Below are positions 15,727 to 24,958 of a DNA stretch of 58,156 bases, piece after piece. Below the pieces are notes generated by a model. It saw nothing but the letters and a program-made list of their open reading frames with translations, did not search any database and was not told the DNA's origin. The DNA lies in the NCBI GenBank assembly GCA_012514535.1, contig JAAZAA010000275.1, positions 1-58,156 on the forward strand, read 5' to 3'. Each line of letters starts with the position of its first letter. Positions within the stretch are counted from its first letter, which is position 1. Position numbers and translations under genes: made by a program. This DNA comes from Myxococcales bacterium (lineage in GTDB: Bacteria; Myxococcota_A; Polyangia; Polyangiales; Polyangiaceae).

Positions 15727-18700
15727 GCGCGCTTCGTCGAGACACGCCGGCGCAGGCCTCGGAGAGGTCGTCGCGTCGGGGGACGAGCCGTGGCGCGGGT
15801 GGTCAGCGCGGCGGCGGTCTGCGCGGCCGTGCGTGGGACTGGCGCGGGTGGCTCATCGCGGGCCTGTGCGCCGGGGTGACCGCCTCGGCTCAGGTGGCCG
15901 GCGCGGCGGAGAGTGCGGCGGGCGGCGCGGTGGCCGAGAGCGAAGCCGCCTCGAAGACCAGCACGCCACCGGTGTATCCCCTCCAGTGTGGCGGCGCGGC
16001 GGCCCTGCGGGTGGTCGACGCGCCCCGCTTGCCGCCTCCGACGCCGGAGCAGGTGCGTGCGCTCCGCCTGCTCGAGGAGGAAGCGGAGGGGTACCTCGCC
16101 GATGCCAAGCGGTTCCAGGGCACCCTCACGACGATCGTGCGCCACCACTACGAAGAACGGCGCCGCCGCGTGCTGTCGACCCTCGATCGAGAGATCGACA
16201 TGGAGCGCAAGGAGCTGCTGGAGGCGCGCGCGGAGGCGATCCGCCGGCTCGAGGACTTCGTGGCGCGCTACAGCGGCGCGAACGCCGATCCCCAGGCGAC
16301 CCCGGACGCCATGTTCCGGCTCGCGGCGCTCTACGAGGAGCGCGCCCGTGACGACTACGACGCGGACCTCACGGAGGGCTTGCGCCCCGCGATCGACATC
16401 TACCGGAGCATCGTCGAGCAGTATCCCGCCTACCAGGAGAGCGCCGCCGTGCACTACTACCTGGGTCACGCGCTCACCGACGCGGGACGACTCGAGGAAG
16501 GGCAACAAGCCTGGCGGTCCCTGGTGTGCGCCAACCGCTACCAGGTCACGTCCGCGCCCGCCTCGGGCGGCCAAGGAGGTGACGCGCAGGGGACCGTGCT
16601 CGTGCAGCGCCTCCCCCAGGACCACGACCGGCGGTTCTGGAACGAGTGGTACAACAAGAACCCCGTGCCCCTCGATCAGCTGGGGGGACCGCGGGCGAGC
16701 TCGAGCCAGCTCGGCGTGAAGGAGGAGGAGCTGACCTTCGTCGATCCTTACGCGGGCTGCGAACCGCTGCCCCAGGATCTCGCGCCGGGCGACGAGCCCC
16801 GCTACCTCGCCGAGATCTGGTGGCAGATCGGCAACTTCCACTTCGACGCCCTGGGCCACGGGGGGCCTTACGCCCTGAATCGCGCGGTCAGCGCCTATGA
16901 CCACGCGCTCCAGTTCCGCAAGCCGCCATTGTACGGCGTCGCGCTTTACAAGCAGGCGTGGGCCTACTTCAAGCAGCAGCGCTACAAGACCGCCGTCCAG
17001 GCGTTCGTCGAGCTGCTGCGGTACGCGGACGAGCAGGAGAAGAAGACCGGCGACGCGGGCGCCGATTTCCGCTCCGAGGCGTACACCTACATCGCCGGCT
17101 CCCTCACGTACGTCGACTTCGACGGCCCCCCTGCCGACGACCCCAACATCCCGCGCAGCGACGTGCTCGACGTCGAGCTCGATCCCCTCATCGCCGAAGA
17201 GCGAATGAGCGTGGCCATCGATCGCGTCCAGGATCCCGCGCTGATCCCTCAAGATCAGAAGTGGACGTCCGCGATCTACAAGGCGCTGGCCCAGGAGTTC
17301 ATCGAGATCAGCCAACATCGCAACGCGATCCGCGCCCTGGAGATCACGGCGAACAAGTTCCCACTGGATCGCGACGCCCCGGCGATCGTCAATCGTATCG
17401 CGGAACTCTACGATCAGCTCTCGCGCTACGCCCCCGACGGCTCTCCGGCGCGCGCCGAGTACGCCGGGCGCGCCCTGTCTGCGCGGATGCAGCTCGCCAA
17501 CTACGTCGGGGAGACGGTCTGGACGGAGGCGAACCGCGACGACCCCGAGGCGCTGGGCGCAGCCGAAGAGCTCGTCCGGGTGGGGCTCCGGCGCGCCGCT
17601 GCGGATCACACGAACTACGCGCGGGCGTACAAGGATCGGGCCCTTCAGCTGAGCGACCCGCAGGAGCAGACGCGTCTGCTCGACAAGGCGATCGAGGAAT
17701 ACCGCCTGGCCGCGCGCGGCTGGCAGGCGTACTTGGATCAGGACTCCACCGCGAGCGACGCGTACGAGAGCCGCTTCTGGCTGGCGGACGCGCGCTTCTG
17801 GTCCACGGTGCTGCAGGTGCCGTTGGGGCGCTCGCCAACCGCGGAGGAGGCCAAGCTCGCCCGGGACGCGGCGGTGGCCGTGCGCGACTCGAACGAGGAC
17901 GACAAGTACCGGCAGCCGGCGGCGTACTACGTCGTCACCCTGGCCGAGAAGATCCTCGAGGACGAGTACCGCAAGTACGAAGAGACCGGCGGCGCGCAGG
18001 GGATCCGTCAGCGCTCCGAGGTGAGCTTCGAAGGCGACGGAGCGGAGCGCAGGGTGCTACGGCAGGAGCTCGAACCCCAGGTGCAGCTGGCCGTCTGTGC
18101 CCGCGACGAATACAACGCGCGCATCCCTCTCGCGGAAGATCCGGAGAAGAACGGCCTGCTCTATGCCTTCCAGGCGGCGGACTACTTCTTCCTGTACGGG
18201 CAGTTCGAAGAGGCGGCGCGGCGCTTTCGACCCATCTACGAGGAGCACTGCGGCAAGAACGAGTGGGGCTACCGCGCCTGGGAGAAGCTCATCAGCATGA
18301 GCAACTTCGAGGGCCGAGCGGACGAGAGCCGCCGGCTCGCCGAAGGGAGGAGCTGCGCCTACGACGAGGAGTCTCGGCGCGCGGAGGAGTCGATCCGGAA
18401 GCCCGTCAAGCAGGGCGTCGCGTACCTGGACGCGCGGCGCCTGTACGAGGAGGCGGAGCAAATGCCCGACGGCCCCGAGCGCGATGGGAAGTGGCGGGCG
18501 GCAGCGGCGGCCTACAAGGTCGCCCTCGACGCGGCGCCGGATCGCGACGAGGCCCCCGAAGCGGCCATGAACGGCGCGTACGCCTACAAGCAGGTGGGAG
18601 AGTACGATCGGGCGATCGCCATGTATCGGCTCTTCATCGAGCGGTACGGCGACGATGCGACGCTGCGTAGGTTGCGGAGCGGAGACCCCAAGGCGCAGCC

Positions 18701-19970
18701 GCCCCAGGCGGCGGACCCGGCGAAGTACGAGGAGCGCGTCGGGTTCCTGAGCGGCGCCTACGAGGCGTTGGCCGGAGCGTACGTCTTGTTCTTCGACTAC
18801 CCCAAGGCCGCCGAGACCTTCGATCACATCAGCGGCAACGATCATTTCCCGGCGGAGAACCGCAAGTCCGCGGCGCTGCAGGCCCTCGGGCTCTACGCGA
18901 ACCTCGATGACACCTCGGGGATGCAGCGGGTGCGGAAGCGTCTGCCGACCCTCGGCGCCACCGCCGAGGAGCTGGCGGAGGCGGACTTCATCATCGCGAG
19001 CGCGCCCCTCGGGAAGTGGGACGAGCGTAGCCCCCAGGAGGGAGCGAACCGCCAGGCACGGCTTGCGGCGGAGGCAGCCATGGAGGGCTACTACGAGCGT
19101 CACCGGACGCAGCCAGCCGCCGCCAAGTTCGTGGTGCGCGCGGCCTACCACATGGCGCGGGCCAAGCGCGCCGTTCGATCGCCGACCACGAACACGTGGT
19201 GGAAGCGGACCATCGAGAGCTTCGAGCGCTACCGCCAGGTGGCGCCGCGCCAGGACGGTCGCAGCGCGGCCCTGGGCTCACCGGAGGCGAGCATGGCGGC
19301 GGAGGCCGACTACACGATGCTCGACGCGGAGCTGAAGGCGAAGTTCGACTACGAGAGCGGCTTCCACCGCTACAAGGGCACCGTCGTCGAGGTGGTGAAG
19401 GAATACCAGAACGACGCGATCGAAGCGAAGCGCTGGTACGACCGGCTCCAGCACGTGGTGGACGCCTACCTCTCCCAGGAGTGGGCCACCGTCGCCATCG
19501 CGCGGCAGGGGTCGGTGTATGACTCGCTTCGCACGGGCCTGTACAACACGCGCCCCCCGGAGCTGAAGATGTTCACGGACGCGCAGGAGCGGGCGCTGCG
19601 GGCCGCGGAGGAGAGCGACAACCTCGATCTCCAGGACAAGGCCGACGAGATCCGCTTGTCCGTGCAGACCGCGTGGCGGGACAAGCGGGATCAGGAGCTC
19701 GACAGCGCCGACCAGGTGGCGGTGGATCGCTACGCGACCGCCGTGATCCTCGCGCGGCGTTACAATCTGTCGAACGCCGCCGTCACCCGCGCGATTCGGC
19801 GCCTCGCGTTCCTCACGGACGTCGTGGGGGAGGCGAAGATGGCGCAGTTCACGGCGGGCAAGCCCGAGCTGGAGTACACCCCGGGGATGTTCCAGCGCAT
19901 GAGACCTGGTGTGGTGACGGCGCCCGAGCCCAATGGCCTGCCCGAACCTTTGCCCGTGAGCGTGCGATGA
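15723..19970 (+). CDS. Giant periplasmic TPR protein, GltD/AgmU-like
   Basis: 1415 residues. The N-terminal basic stretch and hydrophobic segment (WLIAGLCAGVTASAQVAGAA, near residue 40) serve as a signal or anchor. Many TPR-like units follow, for example AAVHYYLGHALTDAGRLEEGQQAW, YGVALYKQAWAYFKQQRYKTAVQAF and AMNGAYAYKQVGEYDRAIAMYRLF. Size, TPR content and position directly before a GltE-like lipoprotein match GltD (AgmU) of Myxococcus or its sporulation paralogue NfsD. Those are periplasmic core parts of trans-envelope machines. ATGA overlaps on both sides show strict co-translation. Homology to GltD is inferred from architecture and synteny. Confidence 0.85.
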   Translation: MSALRRDTPAQASERSSRRGTSRGAGGQRGGGLRGRAWDWRGWLIAGLCAGVTASAQVAGAAESAAGGAVAESEAASKTSTPPVYPLQCGGAAALRVVDAPRLPPPTPEQVRALRLLEEEAEGYLADAKRFQGTLTTIVRHHYEERRRRVLSTLDREIDMERKELLEARAEAIRRLEDFVARYSGANADPQATPDAMFRLAALYEERARDDYDADLTEGLRPAIDIYRSIVEQYPAYQESAAVHYYLGHALTDAGRLEEGQQAWRSLVCANRYQVTSAPASGGQGGDAQGTVLVQRLPQDHDRRFWNEWYNKNPVPLDQLGGPRASSSQLGVKEEELTFVDPYAGCEPLPQDLAPGDEPRYLAEIWWQIGNFHFDALGHGGPYALNRAVSAYDHALQFRKPPLYGVALYKQAWAYFKQQRYKTAVQAFVELLRYADEQEKKTGDAGADFRSEAYTYIAGSLTYVDFDGPPADDPNIPRSDVLDVELDPLIAEERMSVAIDRVQDPALIPQDQKWTSAIYKALAQEFIEISQHRNAIRALEITANKFPLDRDAPAIVNRIAELYDQLSRYAPDGSPARAEYAGRALSARMQLANYVGETVWTEANRDDPEALGAAEELVRVGLRRAAADHTNYARAYKDRALQLSDPQEQTRLLDKAIEEYRLAARGWQAYLDQDSTASDAYESRFWLADARFWSTVLQVPLGRSPTAEEAKLARDAAVAVRDSNEDDKYRQPAAYYVVTLAEKILEDEYRKYEETGGAQGIRQRSEVSFEGDGAERRVLRQELEPQVQLAVCARDEYNARIPLAEDPEKNGLLYAFQAADYFFLYGQFEEAARRFRPIYEEHCGKNEWGYRAWEKLISMSNFEGRADESRRLAEGRSCAYDEESRRAEESIRKPVKQGVAYLDARRLYEEAEQMPDGPERDGKWRAAAAAYKVALDAAPDRDEAPEAAMNGAYAYKQVGEYDRAIAMYRLFIERYGDDATLRRLRSGDPKAQPPQAADPAKYEERVGFLSGAYEALAGAYVLFFDYPKAAETFDHISGNDHFPAENRKSAALQALGLYANLDDTSGMQRVRKRLPTLGATAEELAEADFIIASAPLGKWDERSPQEGANRQARLAAEAAMEGYYERHRTQPAAAKFVVRAAYHMARAKRAVRSPTTNTWWKRTIESFERYRQVAPRQDGRSAALGSPEASMAAEADYTMLDAELKAKFDYESGFHRYKGTVVEVVKEYQNDAIEAKRWYDRLQHVVDAYLSQEWATVAIARQGSVYDSLRTGLYNTRPPELKMFTDAQERALRAAEESDNLDLQDKADEIRLSVQTAWRDKRDQELDSADQVAVDRYATAVILARRYNLSNAAVTRAIRRLAFLTDVVGEAKMAQFTAGKPELEYTPGMFQRMRPGVVTAPEPNGLPEPLPVSVR

Positions 19971-21316
19971 ACAGACGTGCCTCGTCTCCGCTGGGTCCGA
20001 CTTGGGCGTCTTGGGGGGCGCTCGGGCTCGGGGTGATGCTCGCCGTGAGCGGGTGCTCCAAAGGTGGGTCGACCTCGGGGCCCACGGGCCCGTCCGCGAT
20101 CGATCATGAGGTGCCCGCGGGGACGGCGGGACAAGGGACAGGAGACGCCGGGTACCAGTTCGCCGTGGACGAGAGCGCCGCGGAGGGGACGGGGCCGCGC
20201 CCGGAGATGTCCGCCCGGGCCAAGGAGGCCTACCAGGCCGGCTTGCGCGCCTTCTCCGTGGGGGACTTGAACGGCGCGCGGACGCAGTTTCTGGCGGCCA
20301 TCGCCGCGGACGGGAAGGCCTACCAGGCCCACTACTCCCTGGGGGTGGTGGAGGAGCGACTCGGGTCGCCGGCGGCCGCCGCTGCGGCGTACCGGAAGGC
20401 CCTCGACGTCGTTCCCGACTACGAGCAGGCGGCCGCGGCTCAGGCGCTCTTGATGGCGAAGCGAGGCGATCACGAGAGCGCCGCGCGGGACCTGAGGGCG
20501 CGCCTGTCGCGCCTCCCCAAGAGCGCGATCCTCACGGGCGCGCTCGCGGAGGTGAGATCGATGCAGGGCGAGTCCGGCGAGGCGCAGCGTCTCGCCCAGG
20601 AGGCCCTGAAGAAGAACCCCGATTATCGTCCGGCGATGGTGACCCTCGCGCGCGATCATTACCGGCGTCGTCGCCTCGATCTCGCCCTCTACACGCTCCA
20701 GGGGATCCTCGACGGCTACGGGCCCGAGAACCCACCGCGGGACAAGAACAACGCGGAGGCGAGGCTCCTGCGCGGGCTCATCTATCGAGAACGAAACCAA
20801 CGGGGCTTGGCCATCGACGAGCTGACCCGGGCCGTGGAGCTCCGCCCCGATCTGGTGGAGGCGCGGCTGCAGCTCGCCACCTACATGCTCGAGGCGGGCA
20901 ATGCCCAGGGGGCGCTGCCCCACCTCGAGGCCGCCGTCCGCTACGACCACAAGAACGTGCTGGCCCGCCTCAACCTGGGCGACGCCTATCGACTGGCGGA
21001 ACGCCCCGCGGACGCACGACGGGAGCTCGAGTGGGTGGCGAAGGCCGCCCCCGAGCGGGTCGAAGTGCACTACAATCTCGGTTTGTTGTTCCTGCTCAGC
21101 AAATCCATCCCCGGCATGACCCCGATCCAGGCCACGAACAAGGCGATCGAGCACCTCGAAGCCTACCGGGAGCGCGGCGTCCGGGGCGGACCGGACGACA
21201 CCGAGGAGCTGATCACCCGCGCCAAGACGCGCAAGGCGTTGCTCGAGGCGGAAGCGCAGGAGGCGAAGGGTGCTCGAGACACGGCGGCGGAGCCGCCCAC
21301 GGAGGAGGCGCCATGA
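19967..21316 (+). CDS. TPR lipoprotein, GltE/AglT-like
   Basis: 449 residues from the ATG overlapping the GltD-like stop. A lipobox (LAVSGC, about residues 26-31) predicts a lipid-anchored product, probably in the outer membrane. TPR motifs recur: AYQAGLRAFSVGDLNGARTQFLAAI, AHYSLGVVEERLGSPAAAAAAYRKAL, LQLATYMLEAGNAQGALPHLEAAV and ARLNLGDAYRLAERPADARRELEWV. Architecture and order fit GltE (AglT) or NfsE, the lipoprotein that pairs with GltD. It overlaps the next small gene by ATGA. Confidence 0.87.
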   Translation: MNRRASSPLGPTWASWGALGLGVMLAVSGCSKGGSTSGPTGPSAIDHEVPAGTAGQGTGDAGYQFAVDESAAEGTGPRPEMSARAKEAYQAGLRAFSVGDLNGARTQFLAAIAADGKAYQAHYSLGVVEERLGSPAAAAAAYRKALDVVPDYEQAAAAQALLMAKRGDHESAARDLRARLSRLPKSAILTGALAEVRSMQGESGEAQRLAQEALKKNPDYRPAMVTLARDHYRRRRLDLALYTLQGILDGYGPENPPRDKNNAEARLLRGLIYRERNQRGLAIDELTRAVELRPDLVEARLQLATYMLEAGNAQGALPHLEAAVRYDHKNVLARLNLGDAYRLAERPADARRELEWVAKAAPERVEVHYNLGLLFLLSKSIPGMTPIQATNKAIEHLEAYRERGVRGGPDDTEELITRAKTRKALLEAEAQEAKGARDTAAEPPTEEAP

Positions 21317-21588
21317 CGTTCTCGAAACCACTGCCACGCGGGCGTCGGAGGTCGGGACGCGGCGCCCTGGGGCTCGCCGTTTTTCTGTTGGCCGGGAGCG
21401 GCTGGGCCCAGGACACCCAGAGCAAGGGGCGGGTGGTGACGATCAGCGAGGTGACCATCGTAGGTCGCGTGCAGAAGCCGATCGCCGCGGTGGATGTGAG
21501 CCGCATCCAGCCGCGTCTCACCTTGGCGGAGCTCGATCAACCCTTCGCGAACCGAATCGAGAAGGCGTTGTATCGCGCTCCATTCTGA
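21313..21588 (+). CDS. Small secreted protein within the Glt/Nfs-like cluster
   Basis: 91 residues. The start ATG overlaps the preceding TGA. Signal peptide ALGLAVFLLAGSGWAQ. The mature protein is about 60 residues and includes RVVTISEVTIVGRVQKPIAAVDVSRI, then PRLTLAELDQPFANRIEKAL. It is likely periplasmic. Its place between a GltE-like and a GltG-like gene is where M. xanthus keeps small accessory genes such as gltF, but I cannot show homology. Co-translation argues that it is a real part of the complex. Confidence 0.75.
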   Translation: MTFSKPLPRGRRRSGRGALGLAVFLLAGSGWAQDTQSKGRVVTISEVTIVGRVQKPIAAVDVSRIQPRLTLAELDQPFANRIEKALYRAPF

Positions 21589-21612
21589 GCCGTTCCACGG
21601 GGGAGTCGGCTC

Positions 21613-22203
21613 GTGTCCACGCTCCAGCCCTTTCTGCTCATCCTGACGCTGGTCCTCGTGGGGGGCTGCGCGCGGGTCTGCGCGCGGGTGTACGCTCGAC
21701 ACCGGGCGGCGCTCCCGAGCGATGGAACCATGCAGCGCTTGCGTCGCGCGGCGACGTCCGGCGAGGGAGCCGCGTCCGAGAAACCGCAGGAAAGCCCCGG
21801 GTCCGCGGGGTCCGGCGGGCGCGGATCGGAGCGACCCCTGGAGGAGAAGGTGATCTCCGAGGTGCTCGGCGCTCGCAACCGTCCTCTGGCGGTGCTGGCG
21901 TTGAACGAGCTCACCACGGAGGTGAGCATCGCCCTGCAGGACGCCCGGACGCTCCCGCCCGCCGTCGGGCGTGTCGCGTTGCTGGGTGGCACCGCCCTCG
22001 GCTTGACCGCGATGGCCACCGCGCTCCGCAACGAGCAGGGCGCGACGGCGGCGATGTGGGGCGGCGCGTGCCTGCTGCTCGCGGTCGCGGGTGCCGGTGT
22101 GTGTGGGGTCTATGGGCGTCTCGCACGTCGTGCGGCCGAACGGCGTCGTGAGCAGACCCGTGAGCTGATCCGACTCCTCGAACGACGCTTGCCCTCGACG
22201 TGA
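21613..22203 (+). CDS. Three-helix inner-membrane protein with ExbB/TolQ-like topology
   Basis: 196 residues, GTG start. A membrane helix lies at about 6-20 (FLLILTLVLVGG). Then come a Gly/Ser-rich cytoplasmic loop, a helical segment (RPLAVLALNELTTEVSIALQDA), and two adjacent membrane helices (RVALLGGTALGLTAMATAL and AAMWGGACLLLAVAGAGVCGVYG). A charged amphipathic tail (RREQTRELIRLLERRL) ends the protein. This TM1-loop-TM2-TM3 order, with GLLGT-like glycines at TM2, resembles MotA/TolQ/ExbB proton channels. The similarity is weak and judged by eye. No ExbD/TolR partner is in the window. It could be the energising or anchoring subunit of the cluster (inference). Confidence 0.7.
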   Translation: MSTLQPFLLILTLVLVGGCARVCARVYARHRAALPSDGTMQRLRRAATSGEGAASEKPQESPGSAGSGGRGSERPLEEKVISEVLGARNRPLAVLALNELTTEVSIALQDARTLPPAVGRVALLGGTALGLTAMATALRNEQGATAAMWGGACLLLAVAGAGVCGVYGRLARRAAERRREQTRELIRLLERRLPST

Positions 22204-22617
22204 GGGAGGCCCGGCGCAGCCGAAGCGTACGCCCAGGATGCGCCGTCCTCGAGGACCGGGGTCTCGAGCGTTGCAAACGCAAACGCTGGCGTTCCGAAGG
22301 AATCCCGAGCAACGGAATGAAGGAGCGCGGCGGACTGCGGGCAGAGCGGTCTTGGTCCGTCGAAGTGTCCGTGATGCCTCCGGGGCCGAAGCGTACGTCC
22401 CGGTAGTGGGAGGTAGGCCGGCCGTCAGCGGAGCCAGAGCACCGTTTCAGAAACGACCGCCAGGAACGACGCCACCGGCGCGTCGAAGCCGCCTCGGGAG
22501 TGGACCGAGACGAGACCCAAATGGAGGGCCCCAGGGGAGCGAGCTGGTGACGGGAATGCGGTGGAAGCGGTGGACCCGCGCAAGACAACTCGATAACCTC
22601 CGGAGCTGGTTCTCGTC
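22204..22617. other. 414-bp gap inside the Glt/Nfs-like cluster
   Basis: No gene is supported. The only structure seen is a short inverted repeat at 22282-22293 (AACGC-TG-GCGTT) beside a repeated AAACGC motif, a possible operator. The gap suggests the GltG-like gene downstream has its own promoter, but no clear -35/-10 is visible. Confidence 0.5.
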
Positions 22618-24024
22618 ATGACGCAACCTCAGCAGCAAGTCCAACCGCAGTCCCGTCCCGGACAGATGACGGCGGTGATGCGGGCCGTCGCGTCGACCGG
22701 TCCGAAAGTGCTCCGCATCGGTCTGGTGCGCGGCGGACGTGTGCTCGAGGAGCGCGTCATCAAGCAGCGGACCGACGTGACCATCGGCCCGAGCGAGAAG
22801 AGCATGTTCGTGCTCGCGGACCGCAGCCTGCCGTCGGGCTTCAAGCTCTTTGAGCTCGTGCAGGGCGAGTACGTGCTCAATTTCCTCGAAGAGATGAGCG
22901 GTCGCGTCGCGTTGCCGACGGGCATCTCCGAGCTGCAGGTGCTCAAGGGGCAGGCTCGGCGGACCGACGAGGGGGCGTACCAGCTGCGGCTCACCGAGGA
23001 TTCTCGGGGCAAGATCGTCGTGGGGGACACGACGTTCCTCTTCCAGTTCGTCGCGCCCCCGCCCGTGCAGCCGAAGCCGCAGCTCCCGGTCGCCGTCCTG
23101 CGCGGCGCCACGGGGATCGACTGGCGCACGACGATCATCGCTGCGTTCGCCTTCTTGGCGCACTTCCTGGCCATCGGGGCCATGTACTCCGATTGGCTCG
23201 ACCCGATCGTCGACGAGGAGCTGAGCCTCGCGGGGCTGGTCGACACCTTCGACAAACTGCCCCCGCCGCCGCCCATCGAGGAAAAGGTGGAGGAGGTCAC
23301 GGAGACCGCCACCGAAGCGAAGGAAGAGGCTCCGACCACCCCGCGCCCCACGCCCTCGAAGGGCAAGACCGCGCCGGACAAGGGGAGCAGCGGCGGCTCG
23401 ATGAGCTCGGCGGAGGTCGCCGCCCTCAGCAACGAGCTGGATCAGCTCTCGATGCTCACCCTCGGCGCGCTCGCCTCGACGGGGCCCGCGACGGCGGGGG
23501 TGCTCCAGGGCGGCGACGTCCCGACGGGCGCCCTCGACGCGGCCGCCGCGAGCAACGCGGGGGTCGGGGTCGGGGGAGGGTTGAAGCTCGGCTCGGGGGG
23601 AGGCGCCATTCGCCCGGGGCAGGGCACCGGCTTGGGGAGCATCGGCACCACGGGCAAGGGGACCGAGGGCGGCACGGGCACCGTCCAGGAGGTGAAGGGG
23701 CCGACGGGCAACGCTCAGGTCTCGTCCTCCGTCACGGTGGGCACCGTGAGCAACGCCCAGTCGGTCATCGCCGGCATGCGAGCGGGCTTCCGGCGTTGCT
23801 ACCAGCAGGCCCTCAACCAGAACCCCGACATCCAGGGATCGATCAAGCTCACGATTCGCGTGGGGCCGGGCGGTGAGGTCTCTGGGGTGAGCGCCACCCC
23901 CTCGGGCAACCTGCCGCCGTCGGTGGTGGCCTGTGTCGAAGCGCGGGCCCGCGCCGGGCAGTTCGCGCCTCCGGACGGCGGGAGCGCCGTCGTGCAAGCG
24001 CCGGTCACGTTCGTGAAGCAATGA
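22618..24024 (+). CDS. GltG-like TonB-family protein with AgmX/PglI C-terminal domain
   Basis: 468 residues. The N-terminal 150 form a beta-rich, FHA-like domain (KVLRIGLVRGGRVLEERVI, then DVTIGPSEKSMFVL). One membrane helix lies at about 170-190 (TIIAAFAFLAHFLAIGAMY). A Pro/Glu then Gly-rich stretch reaches the periplasm. The last 100 residues match the AgmX/PglI C-terminal tail, with two conserved cysteines (FRRCYQQALNQNPDIQG and VVACVEARARAGQFAPP). In the Glt machine such proteins (GltG, GltJ) are inner-membrane, TonB-like transducers passing motor force to periplasmic parts. GltG fits better because no GYF or zinc-finger region is present. Confidence 0.87.
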   Translation: MTQPQQQVQPQSRPGQMTAVMRAVASTGPKVLRIGLVRGGRVLEERVIKQRTDVTIGPSEKSMFVLADRSLPSGFKLFELVQGEYVLNFLEEMSGRVALPTGISELQVLKGQARRTDEGAYQLRLTEDSRGKIVVGDTTFLFQFVAPPPVQPKPQLPVAVLRGATGIDWRTTIIAAFAFLAHFLAIGAMYSDWLDPIVDEELSLAGLVDTFDKLPPPPPIEEKVEEVTETATEAKEEAPTTPRPTPSKGKTAPDKGSSGGSMSSAEVAALSNELDQLSMLTLGALASTGPATAGVLQGGDVPTGALDAAAASNAGVGVGGGLKLGSGGGAIRPGQGTGLGSIGTTGKGTEGGTGTVQEVKGPTGNAQVSSSVTVGTVSNAQSVIAGMRAGFRRCYQQALNQNPDIQGSIKLTIRVGPGGEVSGVSATPSGNLPPSVVACVEARARAGQFAPPDGGSAVVQAPVTFVKQ

Positions 24025-24168
24025 GCCGTTCTTCGCGGCAGATGCCCTTCCCGAGGGGAGCTTCTCCAAAGAAGCCGTCCTGATCGTGGAGCCCTCCTCC
24101 TGGAGCGCCGGCCTGCGAGCCGGTCCCGGAGAGCGCCGCCCGGGCGGCACGTCGGCGCCGGGTCTGGT

Positions 24169-24198
24169 TTGACATGCCCGCAGCGGCCTTTTTATACT
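24169..24198 (+). promoter_or_regulatory. Strong sigma-70-type promoter for the export module
   Basis: A perfect -35 TTGACA (24169-24174) is followed after 18 nt by TATACT (24193-24198), 5 of 6 consensus bases. Start of transcription would be near 24205. A GGAGGA ribosome-binding site (24215-24220) precedes the ATG at 24224. It stands out against the GC-rich background. Confidence 0.8.
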
Positions 24199-24223
24199 GA
24201 TCGAAACGGTTCGTGGAGGATAT

Positions 24224-24820
24224 ATGGGGCAGCACGAGCAGCGAAGCAGGCACCGGAGAGACCCGAAGATACTCGGAGGCTTGCTGCTCGGTCTGGTCCT
24301 GTTGGCGGTCGGCGTGGCGGGGGCCCAGCAGAGTGACGCCGACGCCGAGCCGGCCGTCCCCGCGGCCCCGGCTCCGTCCTCGCTGACGCCCGGACAGATG
24401 CTGGAGCAGTCGCGCAACACCCTCGAGCGGATGCAAATGAGCGCGGACTCGATCCGACGGCAGCTCGCCGAGGCCCGCGAGGCCCGCGACGTCGTGAAGT
24501 CTTTGTGTCTCGACGACAAGCTCAGCCAGATGGACGTGGCGCGCCGCTCCGCGGGCGATCGGGTCAGCGGCCTCGAGTCCGCCGTGAGCAGCGGGAACGC
24601 CGAGCGGGCTCGCCATGAGTTCGCCGTCATCACCGCGCTGCAGGAGCGCATGGAGGCGCTGACCGCGGAGGCCAGCCAGTGCATCGGGGAGGAGACCGGA
24701 GCCATCGGCGACGCGACCTTGTCGGTCACGGTCGACGCCGAGATCGCGGCGATGGAGCCGACCATCCCTCTGGATCCCCTCGTCAGCGCGCCGCCGGTGC
24801 TCGCCAGCCCCACGCTGTGA
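24224..24820 (+). CDS. Secreted helical protein of the polysaccharide-export module
   Basis: 198 residues. The basic N-terminus and hydrophobic core (ILGGLLLGLVLLAVGVAGAQ) form a signal peptide. Residues 50-165 are helical and heptad-like (QMLEQSRNTLERMQMSADSIRRQLAEA and others). Two cysteines (SLCLDD and SQCIGE) could form a disulfide clamping the helices. The C-terminus is Pro-rich. It is probably periplasmic. It has its own strong promoter and precedes the barrel and OPX genes, so a role in polymer export or its assembly is likely but unproven. Confidence 0.82.
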   Translation: MGQHEQRSRHRRDPKILGGLLLGLVLLAVGVAGAQQSDADAEPAVPAAPAPSSLTPGQMLEQSRNTLERMQMSADSIRRQLAEAREARDVVKSLCLDDKLSQMDVARRSAGDRVSGLESAVSSGNAERARHEFAVITALQERMEALTAEASQCIGEETGAIGDATLSVTVDAEIAAMEPTIPLDPLVSAPPVLASPTL

Positions 24821-24958
24821 ACCGCCGCGATGCTCAGGCGTTGTCCCCCTGGCCTGCCCAGCGCGCTTTCCTCTCGCTTTCTTTGCTGGGCGCACGAGAG
24901 TGGTGCCTCGCTCCCCAATGGCGGGGTCGCGTGGTGTCCGCTCCGTAGCCCTTGGCGC

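Noticed and set aside
22258-22275. Possible sigma-54 promoter (GGTCTCGAGCGTTGCA)
   Set aside because: The distance between GG and GC is one base too long (11 rather than 10), and the rest of the -24 box does not match.
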